A stretch of DNA of 42,279 nucleotides from Treponema sp. UBA6852 (GCA_002449305.1 DKDI01000031.1:1-42279), one strand, 5' to 3'. Numbered from the stretch's first letter, positions 25,356 through 34,269 are shown. Program-made: numbers and translations. Notes: generated from the letters alone by a model not told the origin.

Positions 25356-26207
25356 ATGGCTAATGTTTCATCAAAAGATTTAGACGTTGTTAGGATTCAT
25401 CTTAATGAAATAAAAGGAATTCCTCTTCTTACAAATGACGAAGAAACTCAGCTTGCTACAAAAGCTGCTGCTGGAGACAAAGCTGCAAGAGATAAACTTT
25501 TAACTTCCAATATGCGCTTTGTTATAAAAATTGCTTCACAGTATTTGAACAAAGGTCTTGAATACGAAGATTTGATAAGTGAAGGCTATCTTGGACTTAT
25601 GAAGGCGCTCGATCATTTTGATGTAAGCAAAGGCTACCATTTTATATCTTATGCTGTCTGGTGGATTCGTCAGAGCATAATGAAAGCTATTGTTGATTTT
25701 GGCCGTCCGATTCGTCTTCCTGTAAATAAAGATGCTGAGCTTACTGAAATAAAAAGAGCGTGCCACAGCGTAAATCCGCATGGAAAAAAATCAGAGGAAG
25801 AAGAACTTGAAGAAGTTGCGCTCAAACTTGGAATGACAAAGCATCACATAAGAGAGATGCTTAATATTTCACAGGAAATGATAAGCTTGGATTCTCCTGT
25901 TGGAGGCGACTCTGATACTGCGCTTGTTGATACTGTTGCTGCTGGAACTTTTACGCCGGAAGATGCAGCCATCAATGCTTCTTTGAAAACAGAAATTGAC
26001 AAAGCTTTCGTTGGTTTGGATAAAAAATCAGTTGAAGTTCTTAATATGCGCTATGGGCTTAATGGTCAGGGCGAAAGAACATTAAAAGAAGTCGGTGAAA
26101 AAATGAATCTTTCAAGAGAACGTGTCCGCCAGATTGAAAAACACGCGATTGCAAAAATTCGTGCAAACAAAATCTGCGATATTTCTCTTAAGGATTATGT
26201 TGCTTAA
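25356..26207 (+). CDS. Sigma-70-family (group 2-like) RNA polymerase sigma factor
   Basis: A 283-aa sigma factor with region 1.2 (VVRIHLNEIKGIPLLTNDEE), regions 2.1-2.4 (RFVIKIASQYLNKGLEYEDLISEGYLGLMKALDHFD; FISYAVWWIRQSIMKAI), region 3 and region 4.2 (ERTLKEVGEKMNLSRERVRQIEKHAIAKI). It lacks the large N-terminal part of the housekeeping factor, so it is a group 2 (RpoS-like in architecture) alternative. I recall a neighbouring sigma gene next to groES in T. pallidum. It follows a sigma-54 promoter and has GGAGG about 8 nt before the ATG. Its 3' end overlaps the convergent recG gene by 20 bp. Confidence 0.92.
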   Translation: MANVSSKDLDVVRIHLNEIKGIPLLTNDEETQLATKAAAGDKAARDKLLTSNMRFVIKIASQYLNKGLEYEDLISEGYLGLMKALDHFDVSKGYHFISYAVWWIRQSIMKAIVDFGRPIRLPVNKDAELTEIKRACHSVNPHGKKSEEEELEEVALKLGMTKHHIREMLNISQEMISLDSPVGGDSDTALVDTVAAGTFTPEDAAINASLKTEIDKAFVGLDKKSVEVLNMRYGLNGQGERTLKEVGEKMNLSRERVRQIEKHAIAKIRANKICDISLKDYVA

Positions 26208-28374
26208 GCTGGCATAAAGCGTCGTATCGTGCGGTCTTAAGAATTTCTTTATCACGGCTTAAGTCAGCTATGTTCAATGCAAAATATCCTGACTGGGCTG
26301 TTCCAAAGACTTCTCCAGGACCGCGCAATTTTAAATCTTCTTCTGCAATGAAAAATCCATCGTTGCTTTGATGCAGTGCCTTTAACCGTGAGATTCCAGT
26401 TTCCGTGATGTTCTTGCTGTAAGTTAAAAAACAATATGACTGGAATTTTCCGCGCCCGACTCTTCCGCGCAACTGATGAAGCTCCGCAAGCCCAAAACGT
26501 TCAGCGTGTTCAATTGCGATGCAGGTTGCGTTTGGAACATCGACTCCGACTTCTACAACTGTTGTTGCAACAAGAACTTGAATGTTTCCTCTTGAAAAAT
26601 TTTTTAGTATTTCGGCTTGCTGTTCATCGTCAGTTTTTCCGTGGATAAGCGCGCATTTGAAATTCGGATAAACTTCTTTTGAAAGAAAATCGAACATTTC
26701 TTCTGCGGATTTTAATGAGGCTTTGTCAGTTTGCTCTGCCTGCGGATTTTCTGCGATTCTTGGGTAAACAAAATATGCCTGATGCCCTGCGTTCAGTTCC
26801 TTTCTTATGGCTTCGTAGACGTTGCGTTCATTTCCGAAAACTGTAAGATAAGTTTTTACAGGAAGCCTTCCTTTTGGCATGGTTTTTATTACGCTTATGT
26901 CAAGGTCGCCGAATGCAGTTAGCGCCAATGTCTGCGGAATCGGTGTTGCGCTCATCATTAAAAGGTCTGGTGAATGCGCCATGTGCTTGAATGAAATTCT
27001 TCCTTTTGAAATTATCGATTCTCTTTGTGTTACTCCGAATTTATGTTGCTCGTCTATTACCGCAAGCTGAAGATTTTTATATTGTGTGTTTCTGCTGAAA
27101 AGCGCGTGAGTTCCAATTACAATGTCAATGTTTCCGTCTCTAAGAGCATTTAAAAGAGGCTGCCTGCCAGAAGCTTTTAAATTTCCGGTGAGAAACGCTG
27201 TTCTTATTCCGGCTGGCTCTAAAAGTCTTGCGGCGTTTTCTGCGTGCTGGCGGGCAAGAAGTTCTGTGGGAGCAAGAATTGCGCATTGTCCGCCGTAGTC
27301 AATTGTACGTGCGCAGACAAAAAAAGACACAAGGGTTTTTCCAGAGCCCACATCTCCTTGCAAAAGCCGCTGCATGGAAAATGGAGGCTTTGAAAGTTTG
27401 TGCGGAGTGTTCAGCATTGTGTTGCATTCCGTCTGGCTTTTATCAATATCGCGGTTCATTTCTAAAATTGAATTCATCTGGTCCAATGTAAGCTCAAAAT
27501 TCAGGCTGCTGAAAATTTGCTTTTGGCGCGGCGAAAGGCTTTTTTGAAATTCACCTTCTATCTGCTCAAGCCCTGTTTCTGAATCTGGCGTAGAAAAATA
27601 TGGATATGCTTCTGGAATAAAATCTTGCGAAGGCAAAATTCCGCGGTGCATAAGAGCGCGTTCGAGCATTTTGTATTCAAAAAGATAAAGCTCTTCGTAA
27701 ATTAAAGTTTTTCTAGCTTCCTGCACCTGAATTAAATTTTGCGGCTTGTGAACAAAAAGAATCGCTTCGCTTTTATTTAAAAGATTCCGCTCTTTTATGA
27801 TTTGCTCTGGAATCTCGTTGCTTATGTTTTTTGCGTATTGCTTTAATGCCTGCGCCACGGTTTTTCTGTAGACTTTTTGAGTGAGACCTTCTGTAAGCGG
27901 ATAAATTGGAATTACTGCGCTGTCTGGAACAGGAACGCTTTCAAAATCCTCTAAATTTCCGTTGAATGAAATTCTTGTCGCCTCAAAAGATGAAGACTGA
28001 AGCTCGTTGTATTTTGTTTCAAATTTTCCAGTTACGGCGATGATGCTTCCTTCTGGCAGTGATTTTGCAAGAAAGTCTCGGTTGAATGCAACAAGCCAAG
28101 CGTTTGCGCTTCCATCGGTTATTGCAATTTTCAAGGTTTTCATTTTTCCATAGCCAAACCACTGGTGAGCCGTTACTTTGCATATTGTGTGGACTTTTGG
28201 AAAATTTGCATAATCTCTTAGCTGAATCCGTTTTGTTCTGTCTTCGTAGTCGCGTGGAAAAACAGAAAGTAAATCGGCTACTGTGAAAATATTCAGATTG
28301 GCGAATTTTTTTGCCGCTGCAGGACCTACGCCGGAAAGTGTTTCTACAGCGGCTCCAAGTTCAGAAAGAATCAT
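26188..28374 (-). CDS. recG: ATP-dependent DNA helicase RecG
   Basis: It remodels stalled replication forks and branched DNA. The 728-aa protein has an N-terminal HhH-like start (LSGVGPAAAKKFANLNIFTVADLLSVFPRDYEDR), an OB wedge domain, the helicase Walker A GDVGSGKT (about residue 341), the box VIDEQHKFGVTQRE (about 441), SATPIPQTLALTAFGDLD and the RecG-typical GRVGRGKFQSYCFL. The start ATG directly follows the yggT stop with no spacer. It is the last gene of dnaE-yggT-recG, and its end overlaps the convergent sigma factor gene. Confidence 0.96.
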   Translation of the reverse strand: MILSELGAAVETLSGVGPAAAKKFANLNIFTVADLLSVFPRDYEDRTKRIQLRDYANFPKVHTICKVTAHQWFGYGKMKTLKIAITDGSANAWLVAFNRDFLAKSLPEGSIIAVTGKFETKYNELQSSSFEATRISFNGNLEDFESVPVPDSAVIPIYPLTEGLTQKVYRKTVAQALKQYAKNISNEIPEQIIKERNLLNKSEAILFVHKPQNLIQVQEARKTLIYEELYLFEYKMLERALMHRGILPSQDFIPEAYPYFSTPDSETGLEQIEGEFQKSLSPRQKQIFSSLNFELTLDQMNSILEMNRDIDKSQTECNTMLNTPHKLSKPPFSMQRLLQGDVGSGKTLVSFFVCARTIDYGGQCAILAPTELLARQHAENAARLLEPAGIRTAFLTGNLKASGRQPLLNALRDGNIDIVIGTHALFSRNTQYKNLQLAVIDEQHKFGVTQRESIISKGRISFKHMAHSPDLLMMSATPIPQTLALTAFGDLDISVIKTMPKGRLPVKTYLTVFGNERNVYEAIRKELNAGHQAYFVYPRIAENPQAEQTDKASLKSAEEMFDFLSKEVYPNFKCALIHGKTDDEQQAEILKNFSRGNIQVLVATTVVEVGVDVPNATCIAIEHAERFGLAELHQLRGRVGRGKFQSYCFLTYSKNITETGISRLKALHQSNDGFFIAEEDLKLRGPGEVFGTAQSGYFALNIADLSRDKEILKTARYDALCQLKQHNP

Positions 28375-28956
28375 TTACAAAATTATTGATAAAATAAACG
28401 CAAGAAAAATTCTTAATGCAAACTGCAAAACTAAAAGAGCGATTATTGAAATTATTAATGCAGCTTTGTAAGTTATGCGCCTGCCCATCGCGAATGTTCT
28501 TGCGATTCTATAGACAATCGGCGAAATTGAACTGTCAATTTGATTTGCCATGAATCCGCTTGTGTTGTAAAAATCCTTGTTTATCATTATCAGAATGAGC
28601 CTTATTGCAAAAAGAATTATAATAAAGAAAATAAGCGATGACAGAATTGAAAAAAATATTCCAAGAATCATTGCCAATATCATCTGTAGGTTAATGTAGC
28701 CTCCGTTTGCAAGACTGGAAAAAAGCTGCGAGCCTGCGCCTAGAATGCACAACGCAAGCGCAGGGCTAAAGTCAAAACTTCCGAACTTAAGCCATTTTAT
28801 TCCGCGGAAAAGATTCATGTATGGATCGCATATTTGAGCCAGAATGTCTGCCGGTTTGCTGTATGAATAGTTTGGAATCCAAGTGATTATTATGCGCAAA
28901 AGGCATAAAAGAGAATATAGCGATAAAAAAGCTGAAATTATTCTTAAAATAAACAT
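28375..28956 (-). CDS. YggT-family membrane protein
   Basis: A 193-aa protein with two YGGT repeats. Each has a hydrophobic helix followed by the pattern ICDPYMNLFRGI (first copy) or a more divergent SSISPIVYRIAR (second copy). Four to five membrane helices are predicted. AGGAGG (28967-28972 on this strand) lies ahead of the ATG. The molecular function of the family is poorly known. It sits between dnaE and recG with 22 bp and 0 bp gaps, so it is co-transcribed with them. Confidence 0.88.
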   Translation of the reverse strand: MFILRIISAFLSLYSLLCLLRIIITWIPNYSYSKPADILAQICDPYMNLFRGIKWLKFGSFDFSPALALCILGAGSQLFSSLANGGYINLQMILAMILGIFFSILSSLIFFIIILFAIRLILIMINKDFYNTSGFMANQIDSSISPIVYRIARTFAMGRRITYKAALIISIIALLVLQFALRIFLAFILSIIL

Positions 28957-28978
28957 GGCGTAAAAACCTCCTGTGCCA

Positions 28979-31900
28979 TTATTCAGTCCAGACTTCCTGA
29001 ACTCCGGAAATGTCTTTTAGGCTGTCTATATATTCCTTTGTGTTTGGAACTGTCAGCTGAGTGTTTGCCTTTACGACATAAGTTTTTCCGTCTATTTCTA
29101 TATGAAAATATACTAACAAAGTTCCCGTTCCGCCAAACAAAATATCTCTAAGCTGCGCAATTTCTTTTACGGAAGAAAAACCTTGCTCAAGCTGAATGTG
29201 GACGCTTGAAATTGCCTTTTGCTGCAATGTTGCAATGTCTTCAATTGTTTCTACAAGAAAACTTGGAACTTCCCGTGAGCCGTCAACTTTACCCTTAAAC
29301 GCATAAACTTTTTCGGCTTCAATCTGGCTTGAATATTTTTCCCAAACAGTAGGAAAGAATGTTACGTCAATAATTCCTTTGTAGTCGGCAAGTTTTGCAA
29401 ACGCCATCTGCTTGCCTTTTTTAGTCATTATGATTTTCAAATCCTGAAGCATTCCAATTGCAATGTATGTTTTGCCGGAATTTCTTGACTGCCAAGATGA
29501 TCTTCCGCTTGCTTCCAAAGACGCTTTTTCCGCCTTGTCTATTTTTGCCCAGCGTTCGATATTTTCGCTGTTGCAGGTTGCGCAGGTTTCTATTGCAGTT
29601 TTATAGTCGTCCAAAGGATGCCCGGAAACAAAGCAGCCTATGAGTTCTTTTTCCATACTAAGACGTTCCATTTTGGGAAGGTCTTCGCATTCTTCAAACT
29701 TAAAGTCTTCAAATTCTTTTATTCCGGCATCTTCAAAAAGGCTTGCCTGTCCGTATTCCTTGGAAGCATTTTTTTTGTCTTCGTATTCAATTACGCGTTC
29801 AAAGTTCATGGTAAGAGTTGCGCGGTTTTGCCCCAAGTTGTCAAATGCGCCAGTTTTTATAAGAACTTCTATGGCTTTTTTGTTTACGTCCTTGTTGCTT
29901 AGCCGTTCAATGAAATCCACAAAAGACTTGTAAGGTCCGTTTTCCTCGCGCTCTTCAACAATAGCTCTTGCAGCTCCTTCGCCCATTCCTTTTATTCCCT
30001 TGAGACCGAACACAATATGACCGTCGATAACATCAAAGATTGAGTCGGAGCGGTTTACGTCCGGCGGATCAACTGGAATTCCCATTTTGCGCGCTTCTTC
30101 AATGTATTCTGGCAGCGTGTCTGTGGAAGTGATTTCGTTGGTTAAGTTTGCCGCCATAAATTCAGCTTTTTTGTGGGTTTTAAGCCAGCCTGTTCTGTAT
30201 GCAAGAACTGTGTAAGCCGCCGCATGGGACTTGTTGAATCCGTAGCCAGCAAACGGCACCATAATGTCAAAAATTTCATCGGCATGCTCTTTTGTGTAGC
30301 CTTGTTTTATTGCGCCTTCTTCAAATTCAACTTTTTTGCCCATGAGGACTTCAAGTTTCTTTTTTCCCATGGCACGTCTAAGCATATCTGCGCCGCCAAG
30401 AGAAAAGCCTGCAATCTTCTGCGCAACCTGCATAACTTGTTCCTGATAAACCATAACGCCGTAAGTTTCCTTTAGAATTCCTTCAAGGCATGGATCTGGA
30501 TAGTGAACGGTTTCAGGCTTCCATTTGCCTTCAATGTATTGCGGAATGTAGTCAAGCGGACCTGGGCGGTAAAGCGCGTTCAAGGCTACAAGTTCTTCTA
30601 CGCATCTTGGCTGGCACTGGCGCAATATTTTCTGCATTCCCGGGGATTCAAACTGGAAGATAGCAACAGAGTCTCCGCGGCAGAATAAGTCGAATGTCTC
30701 GGAATCTGTTTCGCTTACGTTTTCTGTCTTGAATTCCGGCTCGTCTGGCTTTTTATGCTTGTTGATTATGTTTTCGGCATAGCGGATTAAAGAAAGCGTC
30801 TTAAGTCCAAGGTAGTCGAATTTTACAAGTCCGCACGGCTCGATTATGTCCATTGTGTACTGAACCGCAACTTCGCCTGTCTTTGGATCTTTGAAAACTG
30901 GCGCCCAGTCGGGAAGGGCTGTAAGTCCGATTACCATTCCAGAAGCGTGAAGTCCTGTGTTTCTGATTAAGCCTTCAAGTTTTTTGCAAAGAGCAATCCA
31001 GCGGTCAAAAGTTTTTTTATCAAGTCCGATTGTCGCCTCTGGATTTTCGCTGACTGGAATAAGCTGTCCGCCGTCTGGAAATTTGTCTGTGGGCGGCTCA
31101 AGCGCGTTTTTCAGTTTTGCCTTTGGATTGTCTGGAATGCAGGCTTTTACTTTTGTAACAATCGAAAGCGGAATGTTCAGGATTCGTCCAACGTCAGCAA
31201 GGCAGTTTTTAGGCTTTAATGTTCCAAACGTTACAATGTGGCCGACCTGCGGCTCTCCGTAAGTTTCTCTTGTATGCTGAATGATGTTCTGCCTAAAATC
31301 GAAGTCCATGTCTATATCAAAATCCGGCATGGAAACGCGCTCTGGATTTAAGAAACGCTCAAAAATCAACTTGAACCTGAACGGATCAATGTCTGTTATA
31401 GTCATGCAGTACGCGACAAGAGAACCTGCTCCTGAACCGCGTCCCGGACCAATCGGAATGCCGTGTTCTTTTGCCCAGTTTATAAATTCCCAAACAATCA
31501 GAAAGTAGCCAGAAAATCCCATCTTAAAGATAATTCCAAGCTCGTATTCGCACCGCCGCCTAATTGCCTGAGTAATTTCCGGGTAGCGCACTCTAAGACC
31601 TTTTTCTACAAGGCATCTCACATAGTCGTCCTGATTTTCCGTGTAGTCTTCGTGCTTTTGAAATTCGATTGGAAGAGAAAACCGCGGAAGACAGCCTTTT
31701 AGTTCAGGGGTTGTGTACTGATGAATTGTAAGGTTGCACATATTGGCGATTTTTATAGTGTTCGCCATTGCTTCCGGGTAGTTCGGAAAAAGAATTGACA
31801 TTTCCTGTTCTGTCTTTAAATACCATTCTTTTCTTCCGCCGCCCATTGTCTGATGTGGCTCGTCCAAAAGCTTCTTGAATCCAATGCACCTTAAAGCGTC

Positions 31901-32620
31901 CTGGGCTTCTGCGTCGTCCTTGTTGCAGTAATGAACATCGTTTGTAAGAACAAGCGGAATGTCTAGGTCTTTGGAAAGTTTTATGAGCTTGACAGCAACT
32001 TCTTTTTGCTCGTCTAGCCCGTGGTCTTGAATTTCTATGTAGTAGCGGTCTGGTCCGAAAAGCTCCTTGTATTTTTTTGCAACCCGGTATGCGTCTTCAT
32101 CTCTTCCGTTTAAAAGAAGCTGCGGAAGTTCTCCCTGAATGCACGCGCTTAGGCAGATAAGTCCTTCGTGGTATTTTTTTAGAAGTTCAAAGTCTATTCT
32201 TGGTTTTCCGTAGTAAAGCCCTTCTGTGTATGCGATTGAAGAAAGCCATGACATATTTTTGTAGCCAGTCTGATTTTCGCACAAAAGAATAAGATGAAAG
32301 TAGTGGCTGTTTTTTCCGTTGCGCCCGAACGGAACATCATTGTGCTCTGTGTGGCTTCCCCAGGCAACATAAAATTCTTCACCTACAATCGGATTTATTC
32401 CGTTTACGTGGCAGAGCTTTTCAAAGTTGAGCGAGCCGAACATATTTCCGTGGTCAGTAAGAGCCAGCGCCGGCATATTAAGTTCTTTCGCCCTTGCAAC
32501 AAGAGTGTCAATCTTGCTTGCACCGTCCAGAATTGAATAGTCTGAGTGGACGTGAAGGTGAACAAAATTGCTAACCGGAGTTCCTTCCGGGGCGTCAGGA
32601 AATTTATGATAGTCAGCCAA
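28979..32620 (-). CDS. dnaE: DNA polymerase III subunit alpha
   Basis: The replicative polymerase catalytic subunit, 1213 aa. The N-terminal PHP domain shows VHLHVHSDYSILDGA and ALTDHGNMFG. The polymerase active site is PDFDIDMDFD (about residues 430-440), preceded by GRGSGAGSLVAYCM. Later come KFDYLGLKTL, QEQVMQVAQKIAGFSLGGADMLRRAMGKK and GYGFNKSHAAAYT, then the HhH and OB regions. I accept a TTG start at 32620, because AAGGAG (32627-32632 on this strand) lies 6 nt ahead and the homology begins soon after. It is the first gene of dnaE-yggT-recG. Confidence 0.97.
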   Translation of the reverse strand: MADYHKFPDAPEGTPVSNFVHLHVHSDYSILDGASKIDTLVARAKELNMPALALTDHGNMFGSLNFEKLCHVNGINPIVGEEFYVAWGSHTEHNDVPFGRNGKNSHYFHLILLCENQTGYKNMSWLSSIAYTEGLYYGKPRIDFELLKKYHEGLICLSACIQGELPQLLLNGRDEDAYRVAKKYKELFGPDRYYIEIQDHGLDEQKEVAVKLIKLSKDLDIPLVLTNDVHYCNKDDAEAQDALRCIGFKKLLDEPHQTMGGGRKEWYLKTEQEMSILFPNYPEAMANTIKIANMCNLTIHQYTTPELKGCLPRFSLPIEFQKHEDYTENQDDYVRCLVEKGLRVRYPEITQAIRRRCEYELGIIFKMGFSGYFLIVWEFINWAKEHGIPIGPGRGSGAGSLVAYCMTITDIDPFRFKLIFERFLNPERVSMPDFDIDMDFDFRQNIIQHTRETYGEPQVGHIVTFGTLKPKNCLADVGRILNIPLSIVTKVKACIPDNPKAKLKNALEPPTDKFPDGGQLIPVSENPEATIGLDKKTFDRWIALCKKLEGLIRNTGLHASGMVIGLTALPDWAPVFKDPKTGEVAVQYTMDIIEPCGLVKFDYLGLKTLSLIRYAENIINKHKKPDEPEFKTENVSETDSETFDLFCRGDSVAIFQFESPGMQKILRQCQPRCVEELVALNALYRPGPLDYIPQYIEGKWKPETVHYPDPCLEGILKETYGVMVYQEQVMQVAQKIAGFSLGGADMLRRAMGKKKLEVLMGKKVEFEEGAIKQGYTKEHADEIFDIMVPFAGYGFNKSHAAAYTVLAYRTGWLKTHKKAEFMAANLTNEITSTDTLPEYIEEARKMGIPVDPPDVNRSDSIFDVIDGHIVFGLKGIKGMGEGAARAIVEEREENGPYKSFVDFIERLSNKDVNKKAIEVLIKTGAFDNLGQNRATLTMNFERVIEYEDKKNASKEYGQASLFEDAGIKEFEDFKFEECEDLPKMERLSMEKELIGCFVSGHPLDDYKTAIETCATCNSENIERWAKIDKAEKASLEASGRSSWQSRNSGKTYIAIGMLQDLKIIMTKKGKQMAFAKLADYKGIIDVTFFPTVWEKYSSQIEAEKVYAFKGKVDGSREVPSFLVETIEDIATLQQKAISSVHIQLEQGFSSVKEIAQLRDILFGGTGTLLVYFHIEIDGKTYVVKANTQLTVPNTKEYIDSLKDISGVQEVWTE

Positions 32621-32721
32621 GCCAAGCTCCTTGCAACGAATAGTTTTTTAGATGAAGTCATTCTAATGGAAAAACCCTCTTTTTGCTAGGTGAAGTTTTG
32701 CGATGGCAAGAATATGACTGT

Positions 32722-32750
32722 TTGACGGAAGCGTTTTTCTGTAGTATATT
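32722..32750 (+). promoter_or_regulatory. Strong sigma-70 promoter of a candidate small RNA
   Basis: TTGACG (32722-32727), 17 bp, TATATT (32745-32750). It points away from dnaE and no coding frame with a ribosome site follows before a terminator at 32805-32847. Confidence 0.7.
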
Positions 32751-32756
32751 GAAACA

Positions 32757-32847
32757 AAGGAAATGCCCGATTTCCATCGGTCGTCTCCACTAAATAGTTG
32801 CTATAAAGCCGCTGCAAGTGATTCGGACTTGGCGGCTTTACTTTTTA
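32757..32847 (+). ncRNA. Candidate free-standing small RNA, about 90 nt
   Basis: A near-consensus promoter (32722-32750) and a strong terminator bracket about 90 nt with no reading frame. A small stem CCGAT-TTCC-ATCGG lies at 32767-32780, then a largely single-stranded stretch (32781-32804), then the terminator stem. I do not recognise it as SRP RNA, tmRNA, 6S RNA or RNase P RNA. The ends are inferred from promoter and terminator positions. The remaining gap from 32848 to 33011 holds one palindromic repeat and otherwise nothing I can name. Confidence 0.6.
32805..32847 (+). terminator. Extended-stem intrinsic terminator
   Basis: AAAGCCGC (32805-32812) pairs with GCGGCTTT (32832-32839), and inside it CAAGT (32815-32819) pairs with ACTTG (32827-32831) around a 7-nt loop, with a 2-nt bulge. 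ACTTTTT follows. It ends the candidate small RNA. Confidence 0.85.
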
Positions 32848-32881
32848 ACTCTTCTTATATATGTAAAGTTTAAAAAGTTGG

Positions 32882-32912
32882 TGTCATTATCCGGCTTGAT
32901 TGGATAATCTCC
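32882..32912. repeat. Dispersed palindromic repeat, copy A
   Basis: TGTCATT is followed by a hairpin, ATTATCC (32886-32892) and GGATAAT (32902-32908) around 9 nt, then CTC. It resembles copy B at 34224-34254 (same TGTCATT start, central stem, AATCT end). It looks like a member of a genome-wide palindromic family. Confidence 0.55.
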
Positions 32913-33011
32913 TGCACAGGTAATATGAAAAGTACGTTAATAGCACTGCCTTTTGATGGTCGAAAGGGATGCATATTGGAATTCAATACAGTGTGCTTCG
33001 TAAAAATGGCT

Positions 33012-33056
33012 TTTCATTGTGCATTTCGTTTTTAGGTGGTAAAATGATGCATTATG
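33012..33056 (+). promoter_or_regulatory. Promoter of the SUMF1-fold gene; copy 1 of a duplicated 45-bp segment
   Basis: TTGTGC (33017-33022), 17 bp, TAAAAT (33040-33045) with TGG before it (extended -10). The ATG at 33054 is 8 nt further on. The segment 33012-33056 is 39/45 identical, without gaps, to 36238-36282 ahead of murE. The nearest purine-rich stretch (AGGTGG, 33034-33039) is 14 nt from the ATG, too far for a normal ribosome site. Confidence 0.65.
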
Positions 33057-34214
33057 AAAGCAGTAATAAAACAATTAAAACTTTTTGCCGTGTTTGCGGT
33101 AATGTCGCTTGCACTCTCAAGCAATGGGCATTCACAAAACATTGGTTCTGACTTTGTGAGAATACAGGCTGTTACCCTTACAAGGGATTTCTATATGTGC
33201 GACCACGAGGTAACGCAAAAAGAATATCAAGACATAATGGGAACAAACCCAAGCAAATTCAAAACTAATCCGGACAAAGGCGAAATTCAGGAAAATCGCC
33301 CTGTAGAGCGGGTAAGCTGGTTTGACGCAATTGAATACTGCAACAAGCGTTCTATAAAAGAAGGACTTACGCCTTGCTACAAAGCCAACGACAGCACAGA
33401 CACAAGCAAATGGGGCATAGAGCCTACAGCAGACACGAGTAAATGGGGTATAAAACCCACAATGACAATCAGAAAAGAAGGTTACATTTTTAACCAATCA
33501 ACCTGGTTTGAAGTTGAGTGCGACTGGAACGCGAACGGATACCGCCTGCCAACGAATCTGGAGTGGGAATATGCCGCAAGTGCAGGAAACAGTTTAGATA
33601 AAGATGTTTACAGCGGAACAGATGATGAGTCAAAACTTGGTGATTACGCCTGGTACATCCGCAACAGCCGCAACAAGACTCACGAAGTAAAAAAGAAGAA
33701 GCCGAATGCTTTTGGTCTTTATGACATGAGTGGCAATGTGGAGGAATGGTGCTGGGGAAACGAGGGTGGTGATTATGTTAGCGGCCTTCATGGCGGGTAC
33801 TGGGGCGTTAAGAATGGAAGATACTGGCATGTTGGGAATGGAAAGGACGGTATTATAACTTGGCAAAGCACGAATCCTAGCTGGACAGTTCCTGAACAGT
33901 TTTATGTTCTATCTGTAGACTATTGCTTGCCATATAAATACGCGACCGCCTGCTTTGGCTTCCGTGTAGTGCGTACAGACACAACAACTGTTACAGAGGC
34001 GCATAAGAGGCAGGTGGCAAATCAAAAAGAAGCAGAGAAAAAAGTTCACGAGGAAGAACAGATGCCGCAATCTAGGACAGTTTCTATGGACGAAATAAGA
34101 TTGAATACGGCAAAAAGTTATCTCTTAAACGGAATTCCTCCGAAAAAAGTCGCAAAGATAATGGGGATGGAGCTTTCTCAAGTTAAAGAGCTTCAAAAAT
34201 CTATTAAAAAATAG
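33054..34214 (+). CDS. Exported SUMF1/FGE-fold protein with helical C-terminal tail
   Basis: A 386-aa protein with a signal-like N-terminus (KLFAVFAVMSLALSSNGHSQ). The formylglycine-generating-enzyme-like fold spans about residues 35-325: FYMCDHEVTQKEYQDIMGTNPS, RPVERVSWFDAIEYCNKRS, YRLPTNLEWEYAA, GLYDMSGNVEEWCW and the closing CFGFRVVRT. A 33-bp in-frame tandem duplication gives DTSKWGIEPTA then DTSKWGIKPT. The tail is a charged segment and a helix-turn-helix-like end (NGIPPKKVAKIMGMELSQVKEL). The segment before CFGFRVVR departs from the usual RGGSW pattern. It is probably a binding or structural SUMF1 protein, not a sulfatase activator. The gene looks like accessory content. Confidence 0.82.
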   Translation: MKAVIKQLKLFAVFAVMSLALSSNGHSQNIGSDFVRIQAVTLTRDFYMCDHEVTQKEYQDIMGTNPSKFKTNPDKGEIQENRPVERVSWFDAIEYCNKRSIKEGLTPCYKANDSTDTSKWGIEPTADTSKWGIKPTMTIRKEGYIFNQSTWFEVECDWNANGYRLPTNLEWEYAASAGNSLDKDVYSGTDDESKLGDYAWYIRNSRNKTHEVKKKKPNAFGLYDMSGNVEEWCWGNEGGDYVSGLHGGYWGVKNGRYWHVGNGKDGIITWQSTNPSWTVPEQFYVLSVDYCLPYKYATACFGFRVVRTDTTTVTEAHKRQVANQKEAEKKVHEEEQMPQSRTVSMDEIRLNTAKSYLLNGIPPKKVAKIMGMELSQVKELQKSIKK

Positions 34215-34223
34215 CTGCTTAAT

Positions 34224-34254
34224 TGTCATTCCCGTGCTGCGACACGGAAATCTA
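34224..34254. repeat. Dispersed palindromic repeat, copy B
   Basis: TGTCATT, then a stem TTCCCGTG/CACGGAAA with one mismatch and a 6-nt loop, then TCTA. It lies 3 nt ahead of the AAGGAG that serves the SLH gene and is related to copy A at 32882-32912. A stem this close to the ribosome site could affect translation of the SLH gene. Confidence 0.55.
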
Positions 34255-34269
34255 TACAAGGAGATTTCG

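Noticed and set aside
32969..33151. 60-aa frame overlapping the start of the SUMF1 gene
   Set aside because: It spans the promoter and runs in another frame over the signal-peptide coding part; the purines before its ATG are too close to act as ribosome site.
33750..33990. Diversity-generating retroelement variable region in the SUMF1-fold gene
   Set aside because: SUMF1/C-type-lectin folds are DGR targets in some treponemes, but no reverse transcriptase, template repeat or accessory gene is in the window and no second copy of this segment is seen.
33054..34214. Catalytic formylglycine-generating enzyme
   Set aside because: The copper-binding Cys pair context of FGE is not recognisable and no sulfatase is nearby, so only the fold is claimed.
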